From assembly GCA_963383645.1 (NCBI GenBank), contig OY726561.1:140201965-140265964 (forward strand): a DNA stretch of 64,000 nt, written 5' to 3'. The notes below the pieces were generated by a model that saw only the letters and a program-made list of their open reading frames with translations, was not told the origin of the DNA and searched no databases. How positions within the stretch are numbered: the first letter of the stretch is position 1; each line of letters opens with the position of its first letter. Shown in pieces: positions 1 through 13,600 of the stretch. The stretch comes from Muscardinus avellanarius. Lineage: Eukaryota; Chordata; Mammalia; Rodentia; Gliridae. A program made the position numbers and the translations under genes.

Positions 1-393
1 GGACGCCGCCATCTAGACAACAAACTCCTAAGGCAGGCTGCTGCTGCGGCCAGGGCTGAGCAGGGCCATAATGGAGATTTCCAGACACTGGAAGCAGGAG
101 TTAGAAGGCGCCCACCGGCCATTCTAGGCCCTGGGCACTTCCTGAAGGAACACGGCTGATATGGTGAGAAGACCACTCATGAACTGTTGGTAGCTACAGA
201 ATAATGAGAGAGGTTAAAACAGAGTTGAGGGCGGCGGGCAGCCCCGTGCAGGCAGCCGCGGGCCTTCTGTCGACGGGCTGGCCTTTGGAAAGAAGCTTTT
301 GGGGGAGCAGGTAAAAAGGGGAGGGGGAGTAAGGTTTCAAGAGAGTTATGTGGCTATAATACATAAAGCTTGGGACTACCTGAGTGGACTCAC
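1..393. other. Intron after exon 25 (partial)
   Basis: Unique intron sequence with no repeat or further exon recognised. The next DHR2 exon is outside the window. Confidence 0.7.
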
Positions 394-498
394 CCGAAGG
401 AAGAAAGGAAACTTCCTGCCGTAGAAGCCGACCCGGAAGAACTCCGGCTCCAGGCGCTGCTGCTCCATGATGTTGTCATAGTAACCGGCCTCCATTTT
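394..498 (-). CDS. DOCK3: DOCK3 exon 25 of 25 in window (DHR2 lobe A/B)
   Basis: The acceptor is CTTTTGTTGTAG and the donor CGG|GTGAGT. The exon is 105 nt, 35 whole codons: KMEAGYYDNIMEQQRLEPEF then FRVGFYGRKFPFFLR. RxxPE(Y/F)FxVG(Y/F)YGxxFPxFLR is the best-known DHR2 motif. The next exon lies beyond the left edge. I remember serine where this has glycine in KMEAG. Confidence 0.96.
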
Positions 499-891
499 CT
501 ACAACAAAAGAGCTGGCTGTCTACAGGTTGGCGTGATCGCTGCCGGTGGACAGAGCAAGGCCGACCAGGCCCAGCTGGGCACTCGGAGGAAAGGGACTGT
601 TGCCCGTCTAGGTAGGAGGCCGGTGAGCCCCAGCCCGACTGGTTTCTCTCCAGGGCACTGCAGCGGGGAGGGCAGGCCTCCTTGCCCTGGCCTCTGAGGG
701 CCTGCCCACTGCAGCCTGGGGCCTCTCTGAATGTCTTCCCGGGGCCTGGACCCAGCCCTGTGGAGACCTGGGCTTCCTGTACTTGAAGGGCATACTTCTT
801 CTTTTTTCTTTTTTGGCAATATTTAGAATTAAACCCAGGGCACTGCATGTGCTAGGTAAGAGCTCTACCACTAAGTACATCCCCAGACCTT

Positions 892-933
<42 letters not shown>

Positions 934-1548
934 GGGTCTGGGGAAGGAACGCAGAGGCATTTGACCTCTGAGCTACACCCCCTGCCCAATTTTTTATTCT
1001 TTATTTTGAAACTGGGTCTCACTGAGTTGTAGAGGGCCTCACTAAGTAGCTGAGGCTGTCCACAAACCATAATCCTCCGGTCTCAGCCTCCTGAATGCTG
1101 GGATTATAAGCGTGCGCTACCGCGCCCGGCTTTTTTTCTTTTAAATTTTGAGACTTAAGCCGGGTGTGGTGGTACACGCTTGTAATCCCCATGTTTGGGA
1201 GGCTGAGACAGGAGAATTGCACAGGTTCGAAGCCAGCCTCAGCTACTTAGTGAGGCCCTCAGCAACTTAGTGAGACCCTGTTTCCAAATAAAGTATACAA
1301 TAGGTCTGGGAGTATAGACCAGAGGTAGAAGGCCCCTGGGTTCCACCCCCAGGACCACCAAAAATAAATAAATAAATAAATGAATAAATAAAAATAAATT
1401 TGAGACTTAGGGTCTCCCTATTGCCCAGGCTGGCCTTGAACTTGTACTTCTCTGGCCTCCCCCTTCCTCAGTATCCGGGTTTATAAGCAGGTGTCATCAC
1501 ACCCAGCCAAGGGGCAAACATTTAACATGGACTTTTTCTGCCCAGGGA

Positions 1549-1594
<46 letters not shown>

Positions 1595-4500
1595 GCTAGA
1601 GATTGAACCCAGGAGCATTCTACCTCTGAGCTACACCCCCAGCCCCATTTTATTTCTTATTTGGAAATAGGATCTTGCTAGGTGGGTGAGGGTCTCATTC
1701 CTCGCGGAGGCTGTTGTTGAATCTCCTGTCTCAGCCTCCCAAGTACAAGGATTACCGGCACGCGTCACCAACCTGGCGGACTCCTGGTTCTAACTCATAC
1801 TTGCCGTAATCCGTTGACGTGGCTGAGGTTGCTCCTGCTGCTGTCTACCAGGAGTCTCAGTGCCAATTCCACATTCGTCCAAATGCATCTATCTACTCTT
1901 GTTAAAATACCATCTGACTAAAGATGCTGACGGTAGTGAGGAAGGCCTAATTGCCAGCATCACCGGTACTCTTCCAATTTAGGAGGTTTTAAACTTGAAA
2001 TGTTAATATCCTTAATCCAGCATCACCATGATTGTAAATTTTTTAGTCTCCGTTTATCTGGATAGCTTCACATTCGGAAAAAACTCACTGAAACACTGGA
2101 AGATGACACTACTGAATTCCAGCCAGCCAGTAGGAGGCGGCGCCTTCCAAACATTAGCCAAGGCCACCCGGCCTGGTGTGTGCCTAAATCCCAGCACTTG
2201 GGAGGCTGAGACAGGAGGACCACAGGTTAAAGAAGAGCCTCGGCAGCCATCAAGGTTGCCACAGAGACTCAGCAACCTAGTAAGGCCCTGTTTCAGAAAC
2301 AAACAAACAAAAAATAGTAATAAAAAAAAGGCTGGCGATGTTGCTCGGAGGTGGAAAGCCCCTGGGTTCAATCCCCAGTAAGTGCACATGGGCGTGCGCA
2401 TGCACGTGCGCGTGCACGCACACACACACGCACACACTCAGCCAAGCCTGGGTGTGGTGATGCACACTTGAAATTCCAGCACTTGGGAGGCTGTGACGGG
2501 AGGACCACAAGTTGAGACCAGCCTGGAAACCTTAGCAAGACCTTGTCTCACAATAAAAAACAAAAACGGGCTGGGGTGTCGTAGGTCGGTGGTGGAGCAC
2601 TCCTGGGTTCAATACAGAAAAGTCAGTTAAGAAGCTACTCCCAGAGAACCATGCCCAAATCCAGTCTGGACCAGGACCAGCGCCAGGGAGCCGGGATGAG
2701 GGCGCAGGGGAAGGAGGGCCGAGACTGCCGGCCTCTTTTTGCTGATGGAATCAGTGGCTCTTATGATTCAGAATCCAGCACCAGCGACCAGGAAAAATTT
2801 GGTTCAGGGCTTCAAAATCCACAGGGCATTTGACTTAATTTTTAAATATTCTGCTTTAAAGAAGGGAGCAAGGACAAAGTGTGTAAATGTGAGATGTCCC
2901 AAGTGGGGAAAGCTCCTGGAATAAAGTTTTTAGATGAGGCATCTTTGAACAAAATGACTGTAAGAGGAGCGTCTTCATGAGGTGGCCCTGAGCATTCAAA
3001 TAAGGAAGCCACCTGTCAGGCGTGTTGGGCCAGGAAGACTGCAAGCATCCCGAGGGCAGGAATCCCGCTCTCCACCTCCCTCGTCCTGCTCTTAGCACTA
3101 AACCCCGGGCCTCAAGCTGCACTCAGAAGGCCCCCTCAGAAACTCATGCTAGTGAAGTCCTGGCACCTCTGGTTGGGGCTGGGGTTGGGGAAGGAACAAA
3201 GCTCACCCGAATCCAGCTGAGGCTCTGATAATCGTAGAGGCTCTCATACTGACATGCCAGCTCCCTGCACAGTGGGATCCCAAACTCCCAGCTCTGCATC
3301 AGAAACAGGAACCGGGCTTTAGCACCTCGGCACTCTCGGAATGGCCCACATCCCATGAACACATCAGAGAGTACCACGAAGGCCTCCCGCTGGCCACAAC
3401 TCCTGTGCTTCAGAACCAATCCCGCGGCGTCCCTGCGGGGCGTCCCCGCCCCGGCCTTCACTCTCCTGTCTACCTCAGGCCGTTGCTTTGAACTCACCGT
3501 ATTTTTACCATCTTAAACTTTTTTGTTGCATTAGTCTTGCCTGGATGATAAACAGCATGAGGACAGAATCCTATTTACGTTATCCTCAGATCCCAGAAGG
3601 ACGCCAGGCATGTGTCAGATCCCCAATGAGGATCCAGTGACTTAGTGATGGGGGCACTGACTTTTAAGATCCATCAGGCTTAGAAACAAGTGTGGAAACC
3701 GAGGAGGAGTGTCTGCCCGGGGACCTGGCAGTCGGCCCCGCGGCCTCCTTTATGGAAAGACTGGACCTTTAGAGTGGGCTCTGATGGCCCCTCCCTCATC
3801 AGAGCCCAGCCTGTTCTTGTGATGTGGCTCGGGCTGTGGGGCGACAAGACCATCCGATGCCTGCCCGCGGAAGGCTTTGGTGGAATCTTTAAAACAAACA
3901 CTGCAAATTTCCTCTTTAAGAAAATTTTTTTTTTCTCTCTCTTGGTCAGACTGGGAATCATCACTTTTGTTGATATCTTTACCCAACACCTTCTCTCCAA
4001 CTTATGAGCTGTAAGTGTATTTGATCATAGGAAATTTCACATATATGGACTAGTAGAGAGCAGAGAGGAGCGAAGCCGCAGGTCCTCATCCAGCCTCAGT
4101 ACTGAGCACGTCAAGGCCGATCACCCACAGTACTGAGCACGTCAAGGCCGATCACCCACAGACTCTTACCCCCCCTTCACTCCCTCCCATGGTCTCTGAA
4201 GCAAGCCTCAGACATCACAGTGCCAATCTTTAAACAATAAGAACTATATTTTGTTTATAAATGCTGTTGATGCATTATCATTATATATCATAACGAGGCC
4301 GAGTGACAGAAACCTGCACGCACACGGCATTGGCGTGTCCCCTCTGGATCGTGTGTTTTTAAAAATATTATTTGAATAGCATCAGGGAGAAGAAACAGTT
4401 TCATCTGAGATTTCATTTTTCTAAAAGAGCATATTATTTCTATCCTTTGAGGAAATTAATGCCATATGGATTGAAACTACAGGGCCAGTTTCAAAATCCT

Positions 4501-7500
4501 GAAACAAACCAAACAATGTGAAGGAGACCCTGGCCTGCTGCCCCCGCGCAACGCCTCTGCCTCTGAGCCACGGGCTCCAGGGCCCCACGTCACAGCCTTG
4601 AAGGGGGCGCACAGCAGGCCTCCCTCAGCTCCAAGCAACGTAACGGGGTGTGCCCGGCAGGCAGCTGGGCTGCGCAGGCTTCTGGCCAGCCTGGCAGGAC
4701 TGCCCGGCGAGGCACTGCTCTCTTGGGTGGCGAGGGCGTCCTGGGGCTAAGGGGCTCTGCTGCTGGTGGGGGTTCCCATGGAAAGGTCTCCCCTCCCCGG
4801 AATCAGTGCTCACTGCCTGGCCAGTGTCTCTGCCCTAATTTATAACCGTGGTGCTCCCAGGCACCCCCTCCCCACTGTCTTTGGAGAGGCAAGACCACGA
4901 GTCTTAGGGATCTGCCAACTTGAGGGTGTGTCGGAACACGGGCGTGCCTGCACGTGTGCGGAGCTGCCTCTGCATGAGGTGGGCAAAGCTCACCCTACAG
5001 CTCCTCACCAGTGCCGCAAACCTGGGGACTTCTACAGGCTCCGGTGCCCCACAGGGCGGCACAAACGGTGCCTGACCTGGACGCCCCAGAAGGGAAGGGA
5101 GGGAAGGCCCGGGCCTCAGCCCCTTGGTCCTCGTGCCTCTGTCCACACATTAGGAGGAGCAGTAATTCCTTCCGAGAAGTGTGGGGCACAGTGAACAGTG
5201 GGCAGGAGAGCTGGCCCTCGCCCCCAAGATGGCTGGCTGAGTCCTGACTGTGTCCCAGACTAGCAGGGGCCAGAGGCTCGGCAGCTGCCGGGCCTGCCCC
5301 CAGCTGGGGACAGAGCACTGGCTCCCGCGGTCACACCACCCCTCTTCCTCTCAACTCAGGCCACCACATCCCGACTCCCTGGACTTTCCTCTTCCTCCTC
5401 TGGCCAGGGAGAGTTGGCCCTCTGCACACTGAAACCCAGTCCACTTCCGAGCAGGCTCCTCGGTCAGCTGCCTCACTCCTGGAGAGAACGGCCATGCTAG
5501 GCCATGGCGTGAGCCTCCTGGGTGCTGCTGCGACTTGGATCTAGACTGTACTCTGGCAGAGCTCGTGTACTGGCAATGTCAAAGTGCTCCGAGGTGAAAT
5601 GAACGAATCGCGAGGGTTCTAGACTCAGCGGTGTGGAAATCCACCGAATGGATCTCTTGGCAGCAGTGGGCAGTGAGGCACAGCTCGGGGAGGCCGGCCC
5701 CTGGGCTTGCGGGCATGTGGGACGGGAGGAGGCGCTGGCCGGCATGGTGGGCCAGTCTAGTTGGCTGGCTGAGAGCGCAGCAGGGCCTCCCTTCTGGGTC
5801 AGGTGACCCGAGGGCGTCTGCAGTTTTGGAAGTGATCCTGCTTTATTGGTGCACGCTCTGCGTGGGTATTTTCTGAGGGAATATTTTGACAAACACAGAA
5901 GCCGTCTATGTTCTGTACATGTGAAAAATGTATTCTGATTTATGGACAAAAGCTGTCAATGTTTAACTATTTCTTTTTGATGATAAAAAGGTTATTTTAA
6001 TACACACTAGTATTTATTCATTTTAGTCAGAAGCTTAACTGCTGTTCCCTGAATAATCCTATTTCCGTTTTAAAATGCACTCAAAGCTGAGGAATGAGGG
6101 AGCAGCCTGGACACGGCCAGCCGGCCTCGGCCTTGCCAGAGCAGGCGTGCAGGGCCGTGAGCAGCTCTCCCAGGACGGGGAAGGCCGGCCAGGGACCGCA
6201 GAAGCCTTAAGCAGCACCGGCCATGCCCTGGAAGGGAGTGCGGCCTAGAGCAGGGTGAACTGAGGATGAGGACGTGCGCCCGTAAGGGGCGGTGCGGCCT
6301 CTTCTGCCTTTGGTTGCGCGCCACTCATTTTGACTGCTTACGTTTTCTATGGGAGTGAATGAGAAACCCGTGTTAATTTTTCAAGCAAGTCTAATAAGAG
6401 GGGGGTCCAGAAGCCCCTGCCGTAGGAGCGTTCAGATGTGCAAAGCTGGTGTGTTGGGTTGCCTCTTTTACCTTCAATCTGGCATTGGCTTTCAAGCCAC
6501 AGAATTCAACTGCTGGTTGTTCCTCCTGAAGAAAACAATCTCCTGCTTCCAGTCCGAGGCGCACGCGGGGGCACCCGCCCACCCCGCACTGCGCCACGAA
6601 GCCTACCTTGCCTTTGTTGAAGTAGTGGATGATCTTCCGGCACAGCCCCTCCTTCCGCTGCCACTCGGTCTGCGAAGGGTAGTGCAGGAACTCCCGCAGA
6701 GGCCGCTCCTCCCACTGCAGCAGCTCGCAGTACAGGAGGAGGGTGAACGCAGCTTCTGTGGGGCGGGCAGAACGGGGTCTGTGCTACACCGTCCTGGTCA
6801 GGGACGCTGAATAGCAAGGAGAGAGTCTGGGCTGCCCAGACGGGCAGCCTCCCTGTGCACAGTACGGCCGACCCGTCATCCTCCCAGGCCGGGGGCATCT
6901 GTCCTGGGCTCCATATAAAAAGTAAAGAACAGCTTCGCTACCTGGGATCTGGGCACACACTGCAGCCTCCTTTCCAGTCTCCCAAGAATTGGTTCTAGTG
7001 GGTGAACATCGATTAAAGCTTGCTGCAGCCCCCACAGCCACCCTCAAAGCCCCTCGCCCCATCTTCTGCCCCAGCACAGCGGGGAGGACTCTTTTCCCTC
7101 CTCACTAAGGTTTGTAAAGGGGCCAAAGAGAAGGCGTGCGAAGGATAGTAACTGTGCGGTGGGCCTGGGCCAGAGGCTCCATTCCTGGAGAGCCTAGGTT
7201 GATAAGGGGCCGGGAGGAGGCGTGGCCACACTTCATCAGTGAGAGTGATACCAAGACTCTGCAGCTAGAGCCTGGCCGCCTAAACCCCAAGAGCCGAGTC
7301 ACGCTGAGTTACAGCCGCTGACCAGGCCCTGTGATGGCCTTTCCTCTCCTATTTGTTCATTCTGTTTTTTTTTTTTTTTTTTTTCATTACTGGGGATGGA
7401 AGCCAGGGGCATTCTACCTCTGAGCTACACCCCCAAGCTCTATTTTTAGTCTTTATTTTGAAAAAGGATGTCACTGAGTTGCAAAGGGCCTAAGTAGCTG

Positions 7501-10500
7501 CGGCTGTCCGTGAACCGCGATCCTCCCGTCTCAGCCTCCCGGGTGCTGGGATTCAAGTGTGCGGCACCACGCCCGGCTCTGTCTCTTCATTCTTAGTGGG
7601 CACTTCAGTTGGTAAGTTAATTAGTTCTAGCCTCTGCCTAGCTTTCAAGGCCCTACTAAACCTGCTCCCCATGACCATGAAGAATCTCGTTTCTAATAAT
7701 CTAGCAACCCACTCCCAGTCTTAGCCAGGGCCATCTCGAGGTGCCTCTTCCCCTGGCTTCTCTGGCCGTGCCCCTGCCACTGAAAGCACATGCCCCCTGC
7801 TGGGTCGTGACACCTTCTCTCTCTGTGGCACTTGGGGCCTACTTCTGGAGCTCAGGAAACAGTGTGAAATCTTTTTCCTGTCCATATTCTTTCCGTATGT
7901 AGTTCCTGGAACCACTAGACACACGGCTCAGCGCTTCTCTGTCCAGATCCCTGGCCTGGCCTCTCAGGCCCAGCCCAGTCCGTTAGGAGTTGAGCGAATG
8001 CCTCTTCCCACTCGAGAGGGCTGTCAAAATCTCTCTCCTCACTGCCCTCGCGGGCAGATTCTGGGATCACGGGTGGGAGTGGGGGTGAAGAATGGCAGAT
8101 TTAGCCCATTTGATCTAATTTCAGACAGGGTCTTAGTGTGTCGCCCAGGATGAGCTGGAACTCCTGCTCCTCGGCCTCAGCCTCCCACGCACAGCCCAGT
8201 CAGCTCAGATGCAATTTTTGCAGCTATGCGAGCAGGAAAGGGGGCGTCGATGCCAAACACTAACGTCTAGGGGTAAGGAAGACCCCTGTGTATACACATC
8301 CATCTAATCCTAGCACTGTCTGTGCTAAGAATAGCTCCGACGCCCTCATCCATCACGCAAACCCAAGCCCTGTGCCTGAGGGCTGCGATGCAGTGGCTGG
8401 TCATCAGTGGAGGCGGCGGCTGTTTTGGAGGGACCACGGTGGGCACCCAGCGAGAACACCGCGTGCGCACGCGCCATCCCGACTCGCGTCTCTGGGCAGA
8501 GTGAAGGATGGAACCGTAGACATAACTGAAGGGCCCATCTGGCCTGTGAAGAGGCAGAGACGCACACTCCACGCGCCCCTGCCCACTCGGAGCTCAAGGT
8601 TGGCTGAGTGGCGGCCGCCAGGGAGAGTGGCCCGTGGCGGTTTCTTTGTGAAGAAAGGCCCCGTTCAGTGAGAGCGAGCTATCCCAGGACCCTCTGAGCC
8701 CGGTCTACCCACTCTGCAGGTCAGCCCAGAGGTCTCAGAGGCGCACGTGGGAGGGTAGAGGAGCCGCAGGCCCTGGCGGACACGGCACAGCGCACGAGCG
8801 GACGCTCCACCTGGTTTCTCTACACCGTGCTCCGTGGAGGAGCTGAGGGAAAGGAAGGAGGCGCGGCGTCTGCCAGAGAGCCGCGAGCCCTTCTCTGTTG
8901 GCCCCAGCCGGGCCTCAACAACGAGGCCTGGTCCCCTCTTTCCCCACTCACCTGTGTAGTTTTCGGCCTGTAAGTGCATGTCACAAAGCTTGTGGATGTA
9001 GCGGATATACATTTCCTCTTTGTTGATCTCAGACTTGTAAAAGTTCTATAAGAAAAAAAAAGGAAACAGATATCAAGTGAGAATTTGCTGCTGCCGGCAG
9101 AAGCCCATGGAGCGGAGCCCCAGAGAGCCAGCCACAGCTGGAGTACGCTGGGCAGGAGCGGAAGGGGAGTCCTGAAGAACGGTGACAGCAACGGGGAGGA
9201 CCGGCCAGAAGGAACTCTGCGGGGTTACAGGAGTCCCCGGGGGTGTGGGAGAGGAGGGGCCAGAGCTGATGGGGAGCAGTCTGCGGGGCTGGTGGGACTT
9301 TGTCAAGAGCCAAGCTAGAGCTCCGCCAGAGCAAAGCGGTTCCATTCCCTCCCCAGTGGCTGGTGAGGCTCAGGCCTCAGCCGTGTGGTGTAGGAAGGAC
9401 AAGCTAGCCCCGGTGCAGGACAGAAGCCCCGCCGGGCAGGGGCTCCAGGCCTCTCACCATCAGGGTCACGGTGCAGCCGATCTTCTTATTCTCGGTTTCC
9501 TCTCCTTTCATGCAGTCCCTGCAAGGGAGAAGACGTGGGCGGGTGCTGGAAGCGCAGTGGCGCCCAGGACCGTGCCAAGAGGTGACCCCTGCGGCCTTTG
9601 CGGGGCCTCCCGCAGCTGGCGCTGCCATGGGCAGACCCGCCCGTGGACACCCGGTCCGGGCTCAGGACCTGATTCTGCTGAGCCTTTTCTTCCAGTGCAG
9701 AGGGCACATCCAGACCGAGGCACGGAGGGCACCCACCCAGCCCTCAAGCTCCCGGTGCGGCCACCGTGCCTTCTTAAAAGGTACGTTTCATCTTGGGGAA
9801 GTCCTGGCTAGAAGCCAAGAGCCGACTCAGGCCCCGGCCTCGGAGCCCCGTGGCTCACCACGTAACTGACACTTCCCCCGTGGCCTCCTTCCTGGCTCAG
9901 TCTACAGAACCCTCTCTCCTCAGAAGCAGCAACATGGATGCTTCTTTCTGATTCAGAGGCAGCTTCATCAGAGCCGAAATGCGTCCGTACCCAGTAGGGC
10001 CTGGGGGAGACGGGAGCCTTCAAGGGAGAGGGGCTGGTCACCAAGCCCCCTGGACAGAGGCCTGCGCAAGGAGGAGAGCGAGCAGCCGTGGTGGACCAGA
10101 GGGCAGCCTCCGGTGCACAGGGCTGGCCGGTGCCACGGGGCTGCCAGGTGGTTAACGAGCCTCGTCCCTTCACCTTCCAAGAACACGAGGGAGCGCTAGG
10201 ACGTGACGCCTTGGAAAGAAAGAAATGCCGACAATCCACAGCATCCTCATGGTGCTTTCAAGCCAGTGCCCTTCCTATGGGTCTACTGCCAGAGTGGGCT
10301 CTGTGTGGCCTGCACTAGCCAGTGCCCTTCCTATGGGGTCTACTGCCAGAGTGGGCTCTGTGTGGCCTGCACTAAGTAGTGCCCTTCCTATGGGGTCTAC
10401 TGCCAGAGTGGGCACTGTGTGGCCTGCACTAAGCCCCCCATTCTGGGGTTTGCCCACCAGCACATTCACCCACGAGGCCTTTGGTTCCTATGGAGCCAGA

Positions 10501-10577
10501 CCCAAAGGTCCTCGATATCCCAGTAGCGCCCTGAGAAGTTGTCCTTCAGTGCTGGCGGGCCAGGAAACTGCCGTGAC

Positions 10578-10625
<48 letters not shown>

Positions 10626-13600
10626 GGGGGGGTACTGGGGCTTGAAACCAGGGGATCCACCTCTGAGGTACACCCCTAGCCCTTTTTACTTTTTATTTTA
10701 AAACGGGCCTCAGTTGCTGAGGCTCTCACTACATTTCTGAGGCTAGTTTCAAACCTGAAATCCTTTCTCAGTCTCCTAAATACTGGGCTTACAGCTGTGC
10801 GCCACCATGCCCAGCCTGCTGTGACTTTTCAAGAGGAGTGAGCCCACGGGCCGGATGGCCAACTTGAACCACGTAGCCCTCCAAGTGCAAGCCTCTGTCC
10901 CCCCCAGGAAGCTGGCCCCTTGGAAGGCAGGGAGCGCTGATCTAGCCCCGTTGGCACTTAGTGGTTTGTATTTTCTACAAAGTATCTGAGACATTTACCA
11001 GGCCAGAACTCCTCAGCCAAGTCAATTAAGGAGAGAACTGTGCTCAGCACTGCAGGGGCATCCCTATGTGTCTCTGCTCCACAGGGGCCTCTCATGAGCT
11101 GCCCAGCGCAGACCCTTGTCTCCTGGGTGGCAAAGCTTCGCTTCTGTGTGGCTACTCGACACAGACAAGGCCTTTTGAGGTCTCGAGCTGGGAAGATCTC
11201 CCGAGGCCCCTGGGTGTCGGGCCCATGTTGCAGTGGGCCGGCGGGGTGGAGACCAGTAGTCGGGCAGTGCTCCTCAAGCTGCAGGTGTGCAAGAGGAAGG
11301 CTCCGCACACTCCGGCCGCCAGTTCCAGGTAGAAGTCTTATTTGGCCTAAGGGGAACTAGCCTAGCTTTGTCTCCGTCTACTCCTAAGAAAATCCTTCTA
11401 AGTAAGGCTCTGCTTCCTAACCTGAGAAATATGGGAGTCCCAAGTATGTCTCTTTCTATCTCATAGAGTGTCTAGGATTCACCTAAGTGGTAAAGACAGC
11501 CATGTAAAAGTTGAAGAGGTATTCCTCTGAAAACCTAAAGTTCTGCCAGTCTAAAACTGTCTCACACTGAAAGTTCAGGTCATGCTGGGATACAACCTAT
11601 GGCTAGTTCTATAGTCAATATACAAATATAGTTTAAACTTACAGTGAATGTTTTCTTAGTAAATCCTTTTTATTTTTGTGGTACTGGGGATAGAATCCAG
11701 GGGCTTTCTACCTCCAGGCTACACTCCCAGACCTCTTTTATACTTTATTTGGAAACAGGGTCTCACTAAGTTGCTGAGAGCCTCACTAAGTACCTGAGGC
11801 TGGCTTCGAACCTGTGCGATCCTCCCGTCCCAGCCTCCCAAGAGTGGGGATTACAAGCGTGCGCCACCACGCCCAGCCTAAGCAAACTCTTGTTGAACTA
11901 AACTGCACTGGGATAGAGGAAGAGCCTTCCTTGGTTTCTACATGGTCTTCCGGGTCAAGTTCATCCAGTCGACCGACTGTTATTTACTGCGCACCTGCCA
12001 GAGGGAGCTGCCGAGCAGGGGACCAGGGAGAAAAGTGGGGCAAGGTTCTGTCCTCAAGGAGCGGGCCCTCTCCTGTGAGGTGAGGGAGGCAAGGGAGCCC
12101 CGGGCTTGGGCCCTTCCTAGGAGGACACCGCGTGCGTGTGGGGAGCCTTAGGTGACCACGCGGAGGGGAGGCGGGGAGGGGACAGCACTGCGTGGGGCCA
12201 GCCAGGTGAGAGCTCGGCACCTGCAGCAGGGCTCCTGCTGCCTTTCTTCCACGGGGAAAACAAGCCTGACCCTTCAGGCTGCTCGTGGGATAGAGGCAAC
12301 GCATGTCAGAGAGGGAGCCGCAAAGACGCCACGGCGTCTCCTTCCGTGGACGGGAAGCAGTGTGGGGAGGCCGGAGGGGCAGAGGCCAGTCCCTGAAGGG
12401 CACTGCACGCCACATGAGGACGGCGGGCTTGCTCTGCAGCACCACCGCTGAGATAGAAGGGAAACGAAGCAGGTTTGGACATGAGTTTTAGTTGCTTGTG
12501 GAAAGTAGTTAAGGAAGTCCAACACCACCTAGCACTGGGCCTGTAAGCCCAGGTTCTAGGACCAGTCTTCCTGCAGGCCCGTCAGTAACGTGCCCTACAG
12601 GAAACACTACATCTCTTCCCTGTCTCATAGCAGGTGTGGGAGAGGACGGGGACCTGGCATGACAAAAAGCCCCTCCTCCAAGCAGCCCAGGAAAGACAGC
12701 CGTGCTCCCCAAGATGGCTGTGCTGCAGAAAGAAGGGGTGCTGAGGATGGGAACACAGTTCCCAGGGATTCCGTTTCCACAGCCAGGCCAGTGCGTCGGG
12801 CCCCCGTCTTCCGCAGAGCAGTGCCCTCGACTTCAGCAGCAATGGCGCTGGTCCGATTCCCTCCTCCCCATCATGGTGGCAAATGCGCCCTTTGGTGTTT
12901 GCACACCTCGCAGCACTACTGCGGGGGGGCTGGGCTTTATCTCCTCTCTTCCTGCCCAGTCCCCAGCTCCCTCTTCTGGGCCCCTAAGGCATCCCTGGCT
13001 ACCACCCAAGCCCTGCTGGTGGGCACCCACGGGACCCACAGCCCGAGTCCCAGCCTCCCGGCCTCGCTTCCTGCTCACGCAGAAGGAAGCAGCAGATATC
13101 ACAACTCCCAGGGCTGCAGTGTCACTTTTGGTTGAATTCCAAAGCTGTCATATGACGGGGAGGGCACGTGGCCATGGACAGACTAACTCCACGTGAACGT
13201 AATCTAAAGAGCGCAGCGCTCACGGGCGGTCTCCTTCCAGGGCTAGGATCAGGGGACAGAAACAGACGGAGCAAAGAATGTAGGCAGGAAAAGGGAGGCC
13301 CCGTGCCTAGAAAAGCAGCAGCAGCGAGCCCTCCTGGGTCATGGCGTGGTGCAGGGGACACCTCTCTGCTTATCTGCATCTGGCTCTGAGGAAAGTCTGC
13401 ACTTTGGGCTGCAGATGACCCTGCCTTGCTCTGGAGACAGTTCTCTCTCCTCTGCTGTCCCCAGTCTTCCAAGACCTGGCCTTTCTGGATGGAAGGACAG
13501 GTGGCTGCAGGTCCCTGGGATGCCTTTTGGGCACATGTACCCACCTTTTAGGGGGGAATCTTGGGGAGTCCTTGCTTACTGCTGAGAAAAGATTCTGACC

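Larger units (their letters stand above)
499..3206. other. Intron 24
   Basis: Left two thirds are SINE-dense (798-2625). 2626-3206 is unique, and its small open frames have no family match. Confidence 0.7.
6756..8951. other. Intron 22
   Basis: One full SINE (7364-7577) and one B1 fragment (8117). The GC-rich part 8400-8800 has scattered CpG and open frames that look like composition effects. Confidence 0.65.

Noticed and set aside
9182..9811. 209-codon plus-strand frame
   Set aside because: Runs antisense across exon 21, so the open frame partly mirrors codon use of the real exon.
10225..10701. 158-codon plus-strand frame
   Set aside because: Consists of the 57-bp triplication followed by a (GT)n run and SINE.
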